33,112 nt of DNA from an uncultured Pseudomonadota bacterium. GTDB taxonomy: Bacteria > Pseudomonadota > Alphaproteobacteria > Rs-D84. Each line of letters opens with the position of its first letter. Within the stretch, counting starts at the first letter, position 1. Both the position numbers and the translations under genes were made by a program. This document shows positions 1-9,098 of the stretch, piece by piece. The stretch spans positions 1 through 33,112 of the forward strand of contig CALABO010000019.1 in NCBI GenBank assembly GCA_937885575.1. Direction: 5' to 3'. The notes beneath the pieces are model-generated. The model worked only from the letters and a program-made list of their open reading frames with translations, did no database searches and was not told the DNA's origin.

Positions 1-130
1 GCAAAGCATTTTTTGGGTGATTCTGGTCCGCCATAGGGTTCTGAAACAAGTTCAGAATGACAAAAAACATTTTATTATTACGAAATATTCGTCACAAATG
101 CCTAGCCCTATTGCGGCCTACGCCGCAATG
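1..130. repeat. Intergenic hairpin repeat (REP-like)
   Basis: Two inverted repeats are visible: TTCTGAA/TTCAGAA at 39-45 and 51-57, and ATTGCGG/CCGCAAT at 110-116 and 123-129. Short imperfect palindromes of this look, ending in a GAATGACA-like string, are common intergenic repeats in many bacterial genomes. A similar AGGAATGACGATTCTTC string occurs at 17751-17767. No gene is seen in 1-163. Confidence 0.5.
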
Positions 131-163
131 ACAATTCTTCTTTAATGTATTTACCAATGGTAA

Positions 164-925
164 TTATTTGCGCGCTTTACGACATTGTGACCAATGATTT
201 AAATCTGTTCCCAATGAATAAATATCATTGTCTACAAAATGCAGGAACATCGGTTGTTCATCGTTTTCATTTTTATAGATTTGAAAATCTGCATAAACCG
301 CCGGTGTTTCTTCCGTCGCATCCTGTGTATATAGTTTAAACACTATTGTTCGGTCATCTGTTCTTAATACCGCTTTTTCGGAATCTACATCAAGCGATTT
401 ATACTTGTCCCAAACATTGCTGCATTCTTCTTCTACACAGGTCACATTCAAACATTCTATATCTGTTTCGTGAAAGTTTAATTCCGGTTTTTCGAAAAGT
501 TTTTGTATTTTTCTTTGTGTTTTTCTATCTATATCTTTTGTTTGATAACGATTATAGGGCCATGAGAATTCCGTTCCTGCCGAATTTACCTTTTCTGGAA
601 AAAGACATGCTTTACCGTTTAGAATCAAGCCAATTCTTACATCATCTTGGAAAACATTTATATTGAATACTAACTTTGTATTATAATTTTCATATTGTAT
701 TGATTTAAAGTTATCTTCATCCCTAACATATCTCTCTTCTAATGCTTTTTTCTGGCCATCAACAGATATTATTGCATAATTCTCGTATAACTTTACACCT
801 ATGGTCGCTTTTTCTCTTGTGCCGTTATCATGGTCAACACACCACAAATCATTTTGAACGAAAACAGGTTTATCAGAACAAGCACACAACCCCAATAAAA
901 TTGATAAAACATATAGCGGTTTCAT
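164..925 (-). CDS. Putative lipoprotein of unknown function
   Basis: The 253-residue protein starts with MKPLYVLSILLGLCACSDKP, a short positively charged and hydrophobic leader followed by a lipobox-like stretch (LGLC or LCAC), so it is probably lipidated and envelope-anchored. The body is hydrophilic, with cysteines near residues 29, 106, 158, 163 and 168. I recognise no family. The start is supported by an AAAGGAG ribosome site seven bases upstream and by a plausible promoter at 952-980. It lies on the same strand as dnaQ, 59 bases downstream of its stop codon, but the promoter in the gap suggests separate transcription. Its composition looks more AT-rich than dnaQ or the helicase, which could mean more recent acquisition. 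Coding status is likely; function is unknown. Confidence 0.7.
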   Translation of the reverse strand: MKPLYVLSILLGLCACSDKPVFVQNDLWCVDHDNGTREKATIGVKLYENYAIISVDGQKKALEERYVRDEDNFKSIQYENYNTKLVFNINVFQDDVRIGLILNGKACLFPEKVNSAGTEFSWPYNRYQTKDIDRKTQRKIQKLFEKPELNFHETDIECLNVTCVEEECSNVWDKYKSLDVDSEKAVLRTDDRTIVFKLYTQDATEETPAVYADFQIYKNENDEQPMFLHFVDNDIYSLGTDLNHWSQCRKARK

Positions 926-951
926 TTTTTCTCCTTTTTTATAGCATTATA

Positions 952-980
952 ATTTTATTATAAATTGCAGTGTTTGACAA
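952..980 (-). promoter_or_regulatory. Predicted sigma70 promoter for the lipoprotein gene
   Basis: On the minus strand TTGTCA (975-980) and TAAAAT (952-957) are separated by 17 bases, about 27 bases before the start codon at 925. Overlapping TATAAT-like strings nearby make the exact -10 box uncertain. Confidence 0.45.
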
Positions 981-984
981 CACT

Positions 985-1662
985 TTATTCCCCCAACTTT
1001 GCCATGAATTCGTCGTGGATTTTTTGTTCGGCATCTGACACCGGGAATTGACGGTACGGAAAATTCGCACCGATTTTTGGGTGCTTCAAAAATGCCGCAT
1101 GCTGTTTGGCGACTATTTCTGAAATTTCCGGTGCGGGTGCGGTATTTTCAAGTTCCAAATAAACCTTGGCCAAGATTTCAGAGTCAATCAACGCCCCGTG
1201 CGCATCGGCACGCGCGGTCAGTGATATTCCAAACCATTTTGCCAATGCGTCCAACGTATAACTTTTTGGCCCAAACACACGATTGCGCGCGATGACCAAT
1301 GTGTCCGCCATTTGCGAACGCGGAATCGGCGGCAAGTGCAACATTTCCAATTCGTGATTCACAAACGGAAAGTCAAAGTCCAATCCGTTATGTGCAACAA
1401 TCGTCGAATCACCAACAAATTCCAAAAACTTTGGTGCAACAACGGACATTTTCGGTTTGTCATCCAAAAACGCGTTTGAAATTTTGTGAACCATATATGT
1501 TTCCGGCGGAATAATTTTACCTTCGGGATTTATGTATTCGTGAAAAGTTTTGTCCGTAATTTTTCCGTCTACGATTTCCACCGCGCCGATTTCGATGCAC
1601 CGGTCCCCACGCAGGTATTCGAACCCGGTCGTTTCAATATCAAAACAAATTACCCTTGCCAT
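985..1662 (-). CDS. dnaQ: DNA polymerase III epsilon subunit (3'-5' proofreading exonuclease)
   Basis: The 225-residue protein is a DEDDh exonuclease. Exo I is ICFDIETTGFE near residues 5-15 with metal ligands D8 and E10. Exo II is AHNGLDFDFPF near residue 90. Exo III is HGALIDSEIL near residue 155, carrying the general-base histidine and last aspartate. The protein would proofread for the replicative polymerase by binding the alpha subunit. Length matches alphaproteobacterial DnaQ. The C-terminal tail after about residue 175 is divergent, as expected for the polymerase-binding segment. The start has a GGTGGA ribosome site close upstream. The gene is divergent from the helicase gene, and the two -10 boxes overlap in a 47-base gap. 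Confidence 0.93.
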   Translation of the reverse strand: MARVICFDIETTGFEYLRGDRCIEIGAVEIVDGKITDKTFHEYINPEGKIIPPETYMVHKISNAFLDDKPKMSVVAPKFLEFVGDSTIVAHNGLDFDFPFVNHELEMLHLPPIPRSQMADTLVIARNRVFGPKSYTLDALAKWFGISLTARADAHGALIDSEILAKVYLELENTAPAPEISEIVAKQHAAFLKHPKIGANFPYRQFPVSDAEQKIHDEFMAKLGE

Positions 1663-1694
1663 AATTCCACCATAGTTTTATTATCACAAAAGTT

Positions 1695-1702
1695 ATTATA
1701 AT
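1695..1702. promoter_or_regulatory. Overlapping divergent -10 boxes of dnaQ and the helicase gene
   Basis: The string ATTATAAT contains a TATAAT on each strand: 1697-1702 on plus and 1695-1700 on minus. The plus-strand box is only six bases before the helicase ATG at 1709. The minus-strand box would give a dnaQ leader of about 25 bases that includes its ribosome site. No good -35 box is seen on either strand. Confidence 0.4.
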
Positions 1703-1708
1703 GAAACG

Positions 1709-3790
1709 ATGAATGTAATGCCACAAAATCTTAACCCCGAACAAAAGAAAGCGGTCGAAACAACCGCGGGGCCGGTTTTGGTGCTGTCTGGCGCGGGAAC
1801 GGGGAAAACGCGCGTGCTGGTTATGCGTGTCGCACACATATTGAATATGAAGTTGGCGTTGCCGTGGCAAATTTTGGCATTGACCTTTACGAACAAGGCC
1901 GCGAATGAGATGAAAAATCGCATTGCGGAAATTTTGAACGCGTCGGCGGGTGAATTTTATGCGCGCGATTTATGGTGCGGAACATTTCATTCAATATGTC
2001 TGCGTATTTTGCGGGCGAACGCCGCGCGCGCGGGGTTAAAGTCGGACTTTATAATCTTTGGCGAAGATGACCAAAAGGCGGTTTTGAAAAACGTCTTTGC
2101 CGCGATGGGCGCGGACGCCAAAGAATATGATGCCGGAGATTGGGTTGAAAAAATTTCAAATATCAAAGACCGCGGAAATATCGAAAGCCCTGATGTCGGC
2201 GCGCGCACTAAAAAAATTCTTGATGCTTACAATGCGGAATTGCGGCGATTGGGTGCGGTTGATTTCGGCGATATTATTTTGCTGGTGCTGAAACTGTTTG
2301 AATCTGCGCCGGATGTGCGCGAAAAATACGCGCGGCAATTCAAATACATTATGGTCGATGAATTCCAAGACACAAATAATGCACAAATGCAATTTTTGCA
2401 ATTGTTAACGCGCGACGTGGCGTGTCCGAATGTGTGTTGTGTCGGCGATGATGACCAATCGATTTATTCTTGGCGCGGGGCAGAGATTAAAAATATTTTA
2501 GAATTTGAAAAAAATTTTCCGGGTGCGCAAATCATACGTCTTGAAACAAATTACCGCAGTACCGGAAATATCCTTGGTGCGGCGAATTCATTGATACGGC
2601 ATAACAACGGGCGATTGGGCAAAGACCTGCGCCCCGCGGACGAAAAGAGTATTGGGGAACCGGTGTATGTCCTAACCGTGCCATCAAATTATGACGAAGT
2701 AAAACTGATTGCCGACACGATTTTGCGATATGCGAACGGGCGGTATTCTGACTTTGCTGTTTTGATTCGCACTGGTTCACTTTCGCGCGGATTCGAAGAA
2801 GAATTCGCAAGTGCGCGGATTCCGTATCGTTTGGTTGGAACAACAAAGTTCTATGACCGGATGGAAATTCGTGATGTTATTGCGTATGTGCGTTTGTTGG
2901 TGCACCCGACCGACGATGTTTCTTTTGCGCGCGTTATCACGCGGCCACGGCGCGGATTTGGTCCAACGGCAATTGCAAAAATGCGTGCTGCGGGTGGTTC
3001 ACTGCTGTCCGGATTGCGTGTGGCAAATTTTGGGGGCAAGCAAGGAATCACCGCGAACGAATTTTTATCTGTGTTTGATTTTGATTGGCAATCTATGCGC
3101 CCCGCGGACGCGGTAAAAAAGTTATTGGAAGATTCAAAATATATGCAATACTGGCGCGAATCCAAAGATCCTGATGCCGAAGAAAGAATTTCAAACATTC
3201 GCGATTTGATTTCAAATGTTGTATCGAACTATGACAGTTTGCCGGATTTCTTGGAACACGCGGCATTGATGACAACCGATGATAACGATAATGAAATTGG
3301 CGCGGACAGTCCGGCGGTAAATGTAATGACAATTCACGCCGCCAAAGGGTTGGAATTTGACACTGTGTTTTTGCCCGCATGGGAAGACGGTATTTTTCCG
3401 AACGATAAATCAATCAAAGAAGGCGGCATGGAAGAAGAACGCCGTTTGGCATATGTCGCACTAACGCGGGCGCGGCGTCGTGCAATAATCACAAACACAA
3501 TGTCGCGTGTGATATTTGGTTCGCGGCAATACTATTCGCCGGCGCGTTTTATAACCGAAATGGATAATCGTTATTTGGACTTTGGTGGTCATGCACCGCG
3601 ATACGAAACTTACGCACGGCAAACCCAACCCAAAACACATACGGTTAAAAGTATCGTTGGAAAATTGGTTGAACATGGCGATCTTGGGCGCGGCGTGGTT
3701 ATCGAATCAAACGGCGGAATTTTAACGGTCGCATTTAATCGCGCGGGAATTAAAAAAGTTGCCGAAAATTTTGTGAAAATTATCGATTAA
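1709..3790 (+). CDS. uvrD: UvrD/PcrA-type superfamily 1 DNA helicase
   Basis: The 693-residue protein shows the ordered SF1A motifs: Walker A GAGTGKT (residues 28-34), motif II VDEFQDT (about 216-222), motif III GDDDQSIYSWRGA, motif IV LETNYRST, motif V TIHAAKGLEFD and motif VI YVALTRARR. The C-terminus (VGKLVEHGDLGRGVV) resembles the Tudor-like domain of PcrA/UvrD, which in the family contacts RNA polymerase. Such 3'-5' helicases act in nucleotide excision repair, mismatch repair and clearing stalled replication or transcription complexes. The sequence does not separate UvrD from PcrA. The ATG at 1709 lies six bases after a TATAAT, implying a leaderless message; an in-frame ATG at 1718 is the alternative. 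The gene ends five bases from the convergent VirB6-like gene. Confidence 0.92.
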   Translation: MNVMPQNLNPEQKKAVETTAGPVLVLSGAGTGKTRVLVMRVAHILNMKLALPWQILALTFTNKAANEMKNRIAEILNASAGEFYARDLWCGTFHSICLRILRANAARAGLKSDFIIFGEDDQKAVLKNVFAAMGADAKEYDAGDWVEKISNIKDRGNIESPDVGARTKKILDAYNAELRRLGAVDFGDIILLVLKLFESAPDVREKYARQFKYIMVDEFQDTNNAQMQFLQLLTRDVACPNVCCVGDDDQSIYSWRGAEIKNILEFEKNFPGAQIIRLETNYRSTGNILGAANSLIRHNNGRLGKDLRPADEKSIGEPVYVLTVPSNYDEVKLIADTILRYANGRYSDFAVLIRTGSLSRGFEEEFASARIPYRLVGTTKFYDRMEIRDVIAYVRLLVHPTDDVSFARVITRPRRGFGPTAIAKMRAAGGSLLSGLRVANFGGKQGITANEFLSVFDFDWQSMRPADAVKKLLEDSKYMQYWRESKDPDAEERISNIRDLISNVVSNYDSLPDFLEHAALMTTDDNDNEIGADSPAVNVMTIHAAKGLEFDTVFLPAWEDGIFPNDKSIKEGGMEEERRLAYVALTRARRRAIITNTMSRVIFGSRQYYSPARFITEMDNRYLDFGGHAPRYETYARQTQPKTHTVKSIVGKLVEHGDLGRGVVIESNGGILTVAFNRAGIKKVAENFVKIID

Positions 3791-3795
3791 TTTTT

Positions 3796-5097
3796 TTATT
3801 TCTTTAATGCCTTGATAAATTCTTCGGCCTTTTTCTTGGTGTCGTTATAAAGCGTCTTCAAATCTTTTTGCAGATTTGTTCCAACCGACGCGTCCACAGC
3901 ATCACTCATCGCCTTGCCACCAATTGATTTTGCAATATCATCTGCGTGCGCGGCAATATAGGCAACCAATGCACCGGTCAGTAATAATGTCATAACATTG
4001 CCGTCCAAAATTGAAATAGTATGCGTTTCAGAATTTAACTGAACCGCACCGCCAAGCAACGCGCCACCAATCGATACCACAATCGCAAGTGCAACAAAAT
4101 AAATTGCCGCATCAATAAACTTTCGAACCTGGGACGAAAGGTTTGATGTTTTGAATATGCCAAGTAATCCATTATATATATCGCCGGCAATTCCTTTGTA
4201 TTCGGTTTTTTGCACGGTTTCCGCAATCGCGGTAAATGGCAATAATATTATGACAAGGAATAAATCTGCAATTACACCAAACGCAACAAAAGCAAACTTA
4301 AACGCGGTGTACACAAACAAAACGACAAACACCAGTCCCATTAAAAATGTGAAAGTACTTGTGCCCAATCCCGCACCCATCATTTTCCAACCGAACTTTA
4401 TTGCACCATAATAAAACCCGGACATACGCGTTGGCACACACATAATATCAGCGGCGGTTTGGGCATCAATAATCGAAGTATCAACCAAGTGGCCGGCCGC
4501 ATAATTCCTTATTGCCGCGCACGTATCGGAAAGTTCGAAATTACCAATTTTCGCAACCGTATCTAAAATCAGATTTGCAACATACGAACCGAACGCAACA
4601 ATCGGTCCCATTATCATACCGAATAAACGTGGCAACCCCATGCCCAACACAATCAACCATATCGCAAGGATTACACCTTTTTTGACAATGTTTTCGACCG
4701 TTGGCATTGCTTTAACTTTGCTATCCTTTATCATTCGATACGCTTCGAACATTACCCAGAATACAAACGCAACAATCAAAAATATATTTACAAATCGCAC
4801 CAATGAATCGTCCAAGATATGCGCCGTGTGCGTCAATGCACTCATAAAAGCAATTCCAAGTTTCGCCTCAACCGGGACGCCGGTTTCAACATATTCGCGT
4901 TCGAATCCTGACTCAAAACCATTCAAATCATTTTGCACCGTTTGAATAAGTTCGTCACGGTTATGGTCGGTTGTCCACGCGCCAAAATCACCAATGTCGC
5001 CGGTCACCAAATTTGATTCCACCGCAATCGCCGCGCCACCAAAGGTAAGGCACGCAATCAACACAAACGATAAAAATTTTTTAACTATGTTTTTCAT
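3796..5097 (-). CDS. VirB6/TrbL-like T4SS inner-membrane protein (paralogue 1, last in operon)
   Basis: The 433-residue polytopic membrane protein starts with a Sec-type signal (MKNIVKKFLSFVLIACL, then a small-residue stretch). A membrane segment follows near residue 100, then a block GVILAIWLIVLGMGLPRLF that all five paralogues share in form, a loop with two cysteines (DTCAAIR and IMCVPT), and a paired hydrophobic region ending LLPFTAIAE. The tail is lysine-rich and cytosolic. VirB6 proteins form part of the inner-membrane channel of type IV secretion systems. I chose the start at 5097 because its ATG overlaps the upstream TGA (ATGA at 5094-5097) and has AAAGGA upstream; a start at 5142 would lie inside the neighbour. 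Assignment rests on topology, paralogy and the virB8-10 genes in the same window, not on a search. Confidence 0.65.
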   Translation of the reverse strand: MKNIVKKFLSFVLIACLTFGGAAIAVESNLVTGDIGDFGAWTTDHNRDELIQTVQNDLNGFESGFEREYVETGVPVEAKLGIAFMSALTHTAHILDDSLVRFVNIFLIVAFVFWVMFEAYRMIKDSKVKAMPTVENIVKKGVILAIWLIVLGMGLPRLFGMIMGPIVAFGSYVANLILDTVAKIGNFELSDTCAAIRNYAAGHLVDTSIIDAQTAADIMCVPTRMSGFYYGAIKFGWKMMGAGLGTSTFTFLMGLVFVVLFVYTAFKFAFVAFGVIADLFLVIILLPFTAIAETVQKTEYKGIAGDIYNGLLGIFKTSNLSSQVRKFIDAAIYFVALAIVVSIGGALLGGAVQLNSETHTISILDGNVMTLLLTGALVAYIAAHADDIAKSIGGKAMSDAVDASVGTNLQKDLKTLYNDTKKKAEEFIKALKK

Positions 5098-6551
5098 TTT
5101 TCCTTTATCAATTTGTCTGCGAATTCCTGTGGTTTTTTCCAAGTCATCTTTATCAACTTTTTCAAATCTGTGCCAAAGTTATCAACGCCACCACCACTAT
5201 CATCAGATTTTCCAAATGGTTCAAACGATGGCACACTTGCAAGAAGTTTATCAACACGTGGCGCAAGCACATAGAAATATATGAATATCAAGCCACCCAT
5301 AAGCAGTAAAAATCCCCATCCATCACGCATAAAATCGAACGCCCCTGGATAACGCGATTCAATTTGTGCGCGATGCAAATTGAAACAATTTTTAAACGCA
5401 CCTTTATCCACTGTGCCATTTATTGTGGCCGCCGATTCACATGTTGCAAAAACATTTCGTATTGATAGTGCCTTGGCATCGGTTGGCATTACTTCGCCGA
5501 CCAACAGTGGTGGAAATATCGCGCTGTATTTATCCACCGGCCCCGGGAAAAATTCATCGGCGGCAAAGAACACCATTGCATACACAATCACAACCTTTAA
5601 TGATATCGCAACAACCTTTATCGCGGCTTCGACCAAGGTTTTTATCGCGCCATTAACAATACCTGACGCCTTTTTCCATGTTTTTTCAAACGCGGCCGCC
5701 GCCGCAAGTAATGGCAAAAATATCACAAGAAAAACAAGTTTGAATATCACCGACAAAATTTCAAAGAATAAATTGAACCCAATCACAACAAACATAATCA
5801 CAATAAGTAATCCCGCAATCCACGTGAACGCGCCGCCCCCTAATCCCATCCAAGCGTAATTCATTAGTGCAAATCCGCCCGCCGCGCCGGCCAGCATAAC
5901 GCTGTTGATATTTCCGACAATGCACATAAACGAATTTGAAACAGATGCCATCGGATTATCCGCACCAATTCCCGATGGTACACATTGCACCGCACTGGAC
6001 AGATTTGTTGCCGCCATGGAAAGTTCCGTACCAACATACATTACCGGTTGAATCGTGATGTTCGAAAGTGTCTTTATCGATGATATGCCGCCCATACCAA
6101 ACGCACCGATAATCGCCCCAACAATCATAATGCGCACGCCATTTTTCCAAACATCATCAAACCACGGCGCAAAGGCAAGTTTCTTTTCACCCGTGTCCAA
6201 TTTGGTTGTTTCCATCATCGCCTTGTAAATATATTTCGCACTGTGTATAAACAGGAAAACACCAAACCCAATCACCATTAAAATCCAAAGGTGCGAAACA
6301 ATTGCATGCCAAAAAGATTCCGACGCATCACCCAAAACCAAAAATAAATCATTCACATATTTGCAAAGGAAACACCCATTTGTTGATGCGACATTTCCGT
6401 CCCCCGCACCAATTGAATGCAGAAACCCATCCATGCTGGTATATGTCAATGATGCACCCGACAGTGATGAACTGACATACCAAATTCCAACACCCAACGC
6501 GATTGCGCCGAACAAGAAACGAACAAGATACCCAAGGAATAATTTTTTCAT
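5094..6551 (-). CDS. VirB6/TrbL-like T4SS inner-membrane protein (paralogue 2)
   Basis: The 485-residue protein has an N-terminal hydrophobic anchor (residues 4-26) and a C60-F-L-C63 motif just before a long amphipathic and membrane stretch. Next come the shared block (RIMIVGAIIGAFGMGGI, then IQPVMYVG), a cysteine-bearing loop (VQCVPS and SFMCIVG), and the paired hydrophobic region ending VIFLPLLAAAAAFEKTW. A further cysteine pair lies near residues 370-390 (ATCESAA and FKNCFNLH), and there is a last membrane segment near 420. Paralogues 1, 3 and 5 have similar order. It overlaps its neighbours on both sides by ATGA, so translation is probably coupled. VirB6-like function is inferred from architecture; conjugative TrbL or an unassigned T4SS membrane family are alternatives. 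Confidence 0.65.
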   Translation of the reverse strand: MKKLFLGYLVRFLFGAIALGVGIWYVSSSLSGASLTYTSMDGFLHSIGAGDGNVASTNGCFLCKYVNDLFLVLGDASESFWHAIVSHLWILMVIGFGVFLFIHSAKYIYKAMMETTKLDTGEKKLAFAPWFDDVWKNGVRIMIVGAIIGAFGMGGISSIKTLSNITIQPVMYVGTELSMAATNLSSAVQCVPSGIGADNPMASVSNSFMCIVGNINSVMLAGAAGGFALMNYAWMGLGGGAFTWIAGLLIVIMFVVIGFNLFFEILSVIFKLVFLVIFLPLLAAAAAFEKTWKKASGIVNGAIKTLVEAAIKVVAISLKVVIVYAMVFFAADEFFPGPVDKYSAIFPPLLVGEVMPTDAKALSIRNVFATCESAATINGTVDKGAFKNCFNLHRAQIESRYPGAFDFMRDGWGFLLLMGGLIFIYFYVLAPRVDKLLASVPSFEPFGKSDDSGGGVDNFGTDLKKLIKMTWKKPQEFADKLIKEK

Positions 6552-7768
6552 TTAGTTTTCCCGTCGTCCTTTTTCTCTTCTTTTTTCTCGCCACCATTGA
6601 TGATTTTGCCGCCAACATTTTTTATCCCGTCGGTCACCAACGCAACCAATTTTTCCGCATCGTTTGCCATTTGTTCGCTAAGTTTATTTTCGCCGTCACT
6701 GGCACCAAACGCGCCAAGAACCATTTTCGACACATTTGGAATTTGCGAATATATATAGTTCAAAACATACACCAAAATTATTGCGCCAATCAATGTAATA
6801 CTTGCCAAATTTTCTTCGGACAAATCAGATGCAAAAACTTCGCCTGATAAAATCGCGTTCATCAATTCATTTGTGTCCGTTCCGGCATCAGAAAAATACC
6901 GCGATATAATCGCAAGAATCACCATGTATGTTATCACCGCCGACGCAAGTGTTATAATCGCACTGATTAGTTTTTTTAGTTGGTCGGTGCCAAGTCCCTT
7001 GCCCAATGACGACATCCAATCCGGCATTTCACCACCACGGAAAGACATCATCATAAGTCCAATCGGAAACAGAAACGCAAACATTGCCATGTCCACAATC
7101 ACATCCACGAAATAAAAACAGAACCTGATGAACAACTTGAAAAATCCATAGAACAAATATAGCCCAACAAAGAACATAATGATGTGTCGGAATATATCGC
7201 CAAGGTTATGAATATGTTTCCACGAAAATGCGCCGTCCATAACCGCAATCCCAAGTTTCATATAAGATTGAAACATTGTCACGGTTGTTTTCATTATCGA
7301 TATAATTTTATTGCGCAACTCTGGCCTAAAAAAACCATCGTCTTTCATTTTGACCGGTTGATATTGCACGCGTTCATCAACCTGGGGCGGCGTTGTTTGC
7401 AACATCGCCTGGCTGTATATCAAAGTGACATCGGCAACCGGTTCAAAAGTGACGCGTGTAATAAAGCGCGGGAAACCGACACCAACCCCAAGCAGTGTTA
7501 ATGCAAACAACGAATTTATCACGACACGCACAACGGACTTCATATAGAACGGGTCGCCAGTTTCCGGCTTTTTCGGGTTCACGTGTTTCCACACAGCCCA
7601 TACAACAAAGAACACAAACAGCACCGCAAACAAAACGAAACATATATCGGCGATTTTATTGTAAACGGCCGCGCCCGCATTTGACACAACGCGGAACAGG
7701 TTGTCAAATACCGCGCATCCCCAACACTGCACCGCATTATCAACAAAACTGTTCAATATTCCGTTCAT
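6548..7768 (-). CDS. VirB6/TrbL-like T4SS inner-membrane protein (paralogue 3)
   Basis: The 406-residue protein has no cleavable signal. It begins with a short segment carrying C15-W-G-C18 followed by AVFDNLF, matching CWTC in paralogue 5 and CFLC in paralogue 2. A strong membrane segment (ICFVLFAVLFVFFVVWAV) follows, then the shared block VVRVVINSLFALTLLGVGV ending FPRFITRV, and a central hydrophobic pair with a proline break (FAFLFPIGLMMM). The C-terminal tail is lysine- and glutamate-rich (KKEEKKDDGKTK), presumably cytosolic. Unlike most siblings it lacks the double-cysteine loop in the middle. Both ends overlap neighbouring genes by four bases. It is inferred to be part of the inner-membrane channel of the secretion system. 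Confidence 0.62.
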   Translation of the reverse strand: MNGILNSFVDNAVQCWGCAVFDNLFRVVSNAGAAVYNKIADICFVLFAVLFVFFVVWAVWKHVNPKKPETGDPFYMKSVVRVVINSLFALTLLGVGVGFPRFITRVTFEPVADVTLIYSQAMLQTTPPQVDERVQYQPVKMKDDGFFRPELRNKIISIMKTTVTMFQSYMKLGIAVMDGAFSWKHIHNLGDIFRHIIMFFVGLYLFYGFFKLFIRFCFYFVDVIVDMAMFAFLFPIGLMMMSFRGGEMPDWMSSLGKGLGTDQLKKLISAIITLASAVITYMVILAIISRYFSDAGTDTNELMNAILSGEVFASDLSEENLASITLIGAIILVYVLNYIYSQIPNVSKMVLGAFGASDGENKLSEQMANDAEKLVALVTDGIKNVGGKIINGGEKKEEKKDDGKTK

Positions 7769-9048
7769 TTTTTAATAAGTCCCAATATCTTTTTTATTGA
7801 TTCGTATGTTCCTTTGGCCTTTGCCGTTGTTGCCTTGAAATCGCCTTTGGCTTGGTTATACAAATTCGTCATGCCCGGCGCATAAACTTCCAATTGCTTT
7901 TTCGTCATTTCAAATATCGCATTCATCAAAAAGAATGTAAGTATCGCCGACAACCAGAGCATCGCATGTCCGCCAAAACCAATCGCATTTGTCGTGACCA
8001 AATTGCCACTTGCACTTCCGCCCGCCGCGACATTAAATGCACTGTTGTTCAAACCAAACAACGCATGCACAATCGCAACATTTACAATCATAATGAACGC
8101 ACACGCAATCATCGTGATAACAAGTTTTCGCAGCGCCGTAATAATTCCATCAAACGCCGGCCATATATCAAGCCATTTATCACTTTTTTTCGCAACCCAC
8201 GCAAGAACACTAAACGGATAAAGAATCAGCGCAACACCAAAATCAAATATACCTTGGATAATCAGCAACGCCATAAACATATTGCAACCAACAAAAGTAA
8301 ATATCAGCAATACGCCGGTTATTATATCCATTATATTTTGCCCGCCGTGTGAAAATATTGTGAAAGCCCCGCGAATCCCGCGCGACACAAATTCAAAGCC
8401 GCGTTTCACAACCGCATTATTTACGGCCGATAAATCAGATACCGGTTGAATCAAAAAATTGCAACTTTTTTTACTTATCCAATCGCTTGATAAAATACTT
8501 TCCGGACATTCGATGTTTTGTTTTTTGACGCCGGTGATATTCGCTTGGTCACTAATTGCCGAGGTATAAATCGCACCAAATTCCAAGAACGGATTCACCA
8601 ACCATTGTGTCACATATATGGGTCTAACCTGCAACAAAAGCACGGCGGCAACAATTGCGCGCACCGCACTTTTAAGAACCGTTTCCATTGTTTCGAATCC
8701 CTTGACCTTGCCGTCCCACATTTCGCCGCCACCCGACAGACCAAAAAATTCCAACCACCGTTTTGGAAAAAACATCTTAAACGCATACATAAAAATCGAT
8801 ATCGCCAAAAACGCCCAAACAAAAATATAAATGATTCCGTCACCCGAACCCACAAAGTATTCATAACCGCCACGCGCCACCATCATAAACGCATCCAATA
8901 CACGTGGCACAAACGGTGCAAGATTTAATTTATCAACAATTTCCCACTTTGCAAATGCCGCGCCCGGTGTAATGAACGCCGCGCAAACCAACGCCGGCAC
9001 GATAATTCGCCGCAATAATTTTGCAAAATTTACGCGATGTAAAAACAT
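7765..9048 (-). CDS. VirB6/TrbL-like T4SS inner-membrane protein (paralogue 4, first in operon)
   Basis: The 427-residue protein carries a clear signal peptide (RIIVPALVCAAFITPGAAFA, then KWEI). Next are a membrane segment (IIYIFVWAFLAISIFMYAF), the shared block (VRAIVAAVLLLQVRPIYV, then LVNPFLEFG), a cysteine-bearing loop (IECPES and KSCNF), the hydrophobic pair ending LILYPFSVLAWVAKK, and a final pair of membrane segments before a lysine-rich tail. I placed the start at 9048, after GTAGGAAGT, because a start at 9333 would run across the divergent gene beginning at 9113. It heads a four-gene minus-strand operon linked by ATGA overlaps. Confidence 0.64.
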   Translation of the reverse strand: MFLHRVNFAKLLRRIIVPALVCAAFITPGAAFAKWEIVDKLNLAPFVPRVLDAFMMVARGGYEYFVGSGDGIIYIFVWAFLAISIFMYAFKMFFPKRWLEFFGLSGGGEMWDGKVKGFETMETVLKSAVRAIVAAVLLLQVRPIYVTQWLVNPFLEFGAIYTSAISDQANITGVKKQNIECPESILSSDWISKKSCNFLIQPVSDLSAVNNAVVKRGFEFVSRGIRGAFTIFSHGGQNIMDIITGVLLIFTFVGCNMFMALLIIQGIFDFGVALILYPFSVLAWVAKKSDKWLDIWPAFDGIITALRKLVITMIACAFIMIVNVAIVHALFGLNNSAFNVAAGGSASGNLVTTNAIGFGGHAMLWLSAILTFFLMNAIFEMTKKQLEVYAPGMTNLYNQAKGDFKATTAKAKGTYESIKKILGLIKK

Positions 9049-9066
9049 ACTTCCTACATTTATAAT

Positions 9067-9080
9067 TTGATTTATATCAC
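9067..9080. promoter_or_regulatory. FNR/CRP-like palindrome between the divergent VirB6 genes
   Basis: TTGATTTATATCAC matches nine of the ten defined positions of the FNR consensus TTGATNNNNATCAA. It sits in the 64-base gap from which both T4SS membrane units are transcribed. Its centre is about 25 bases before the plus-strand -10 box, slightly closer than in a typical class II FNR promoter. A chance match in AT-rich DNA is possible. Confidence 0.25.
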
Positions 9081-9098
9081 ATCTTGGCAAAATTGTGG

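Noticed and set aside
1299..1514. Short plus-strand frames inside dnaQ and the lipoprotein gene
   Set aside because: They are antisense to supported genes and lack ribosome sites or domains.
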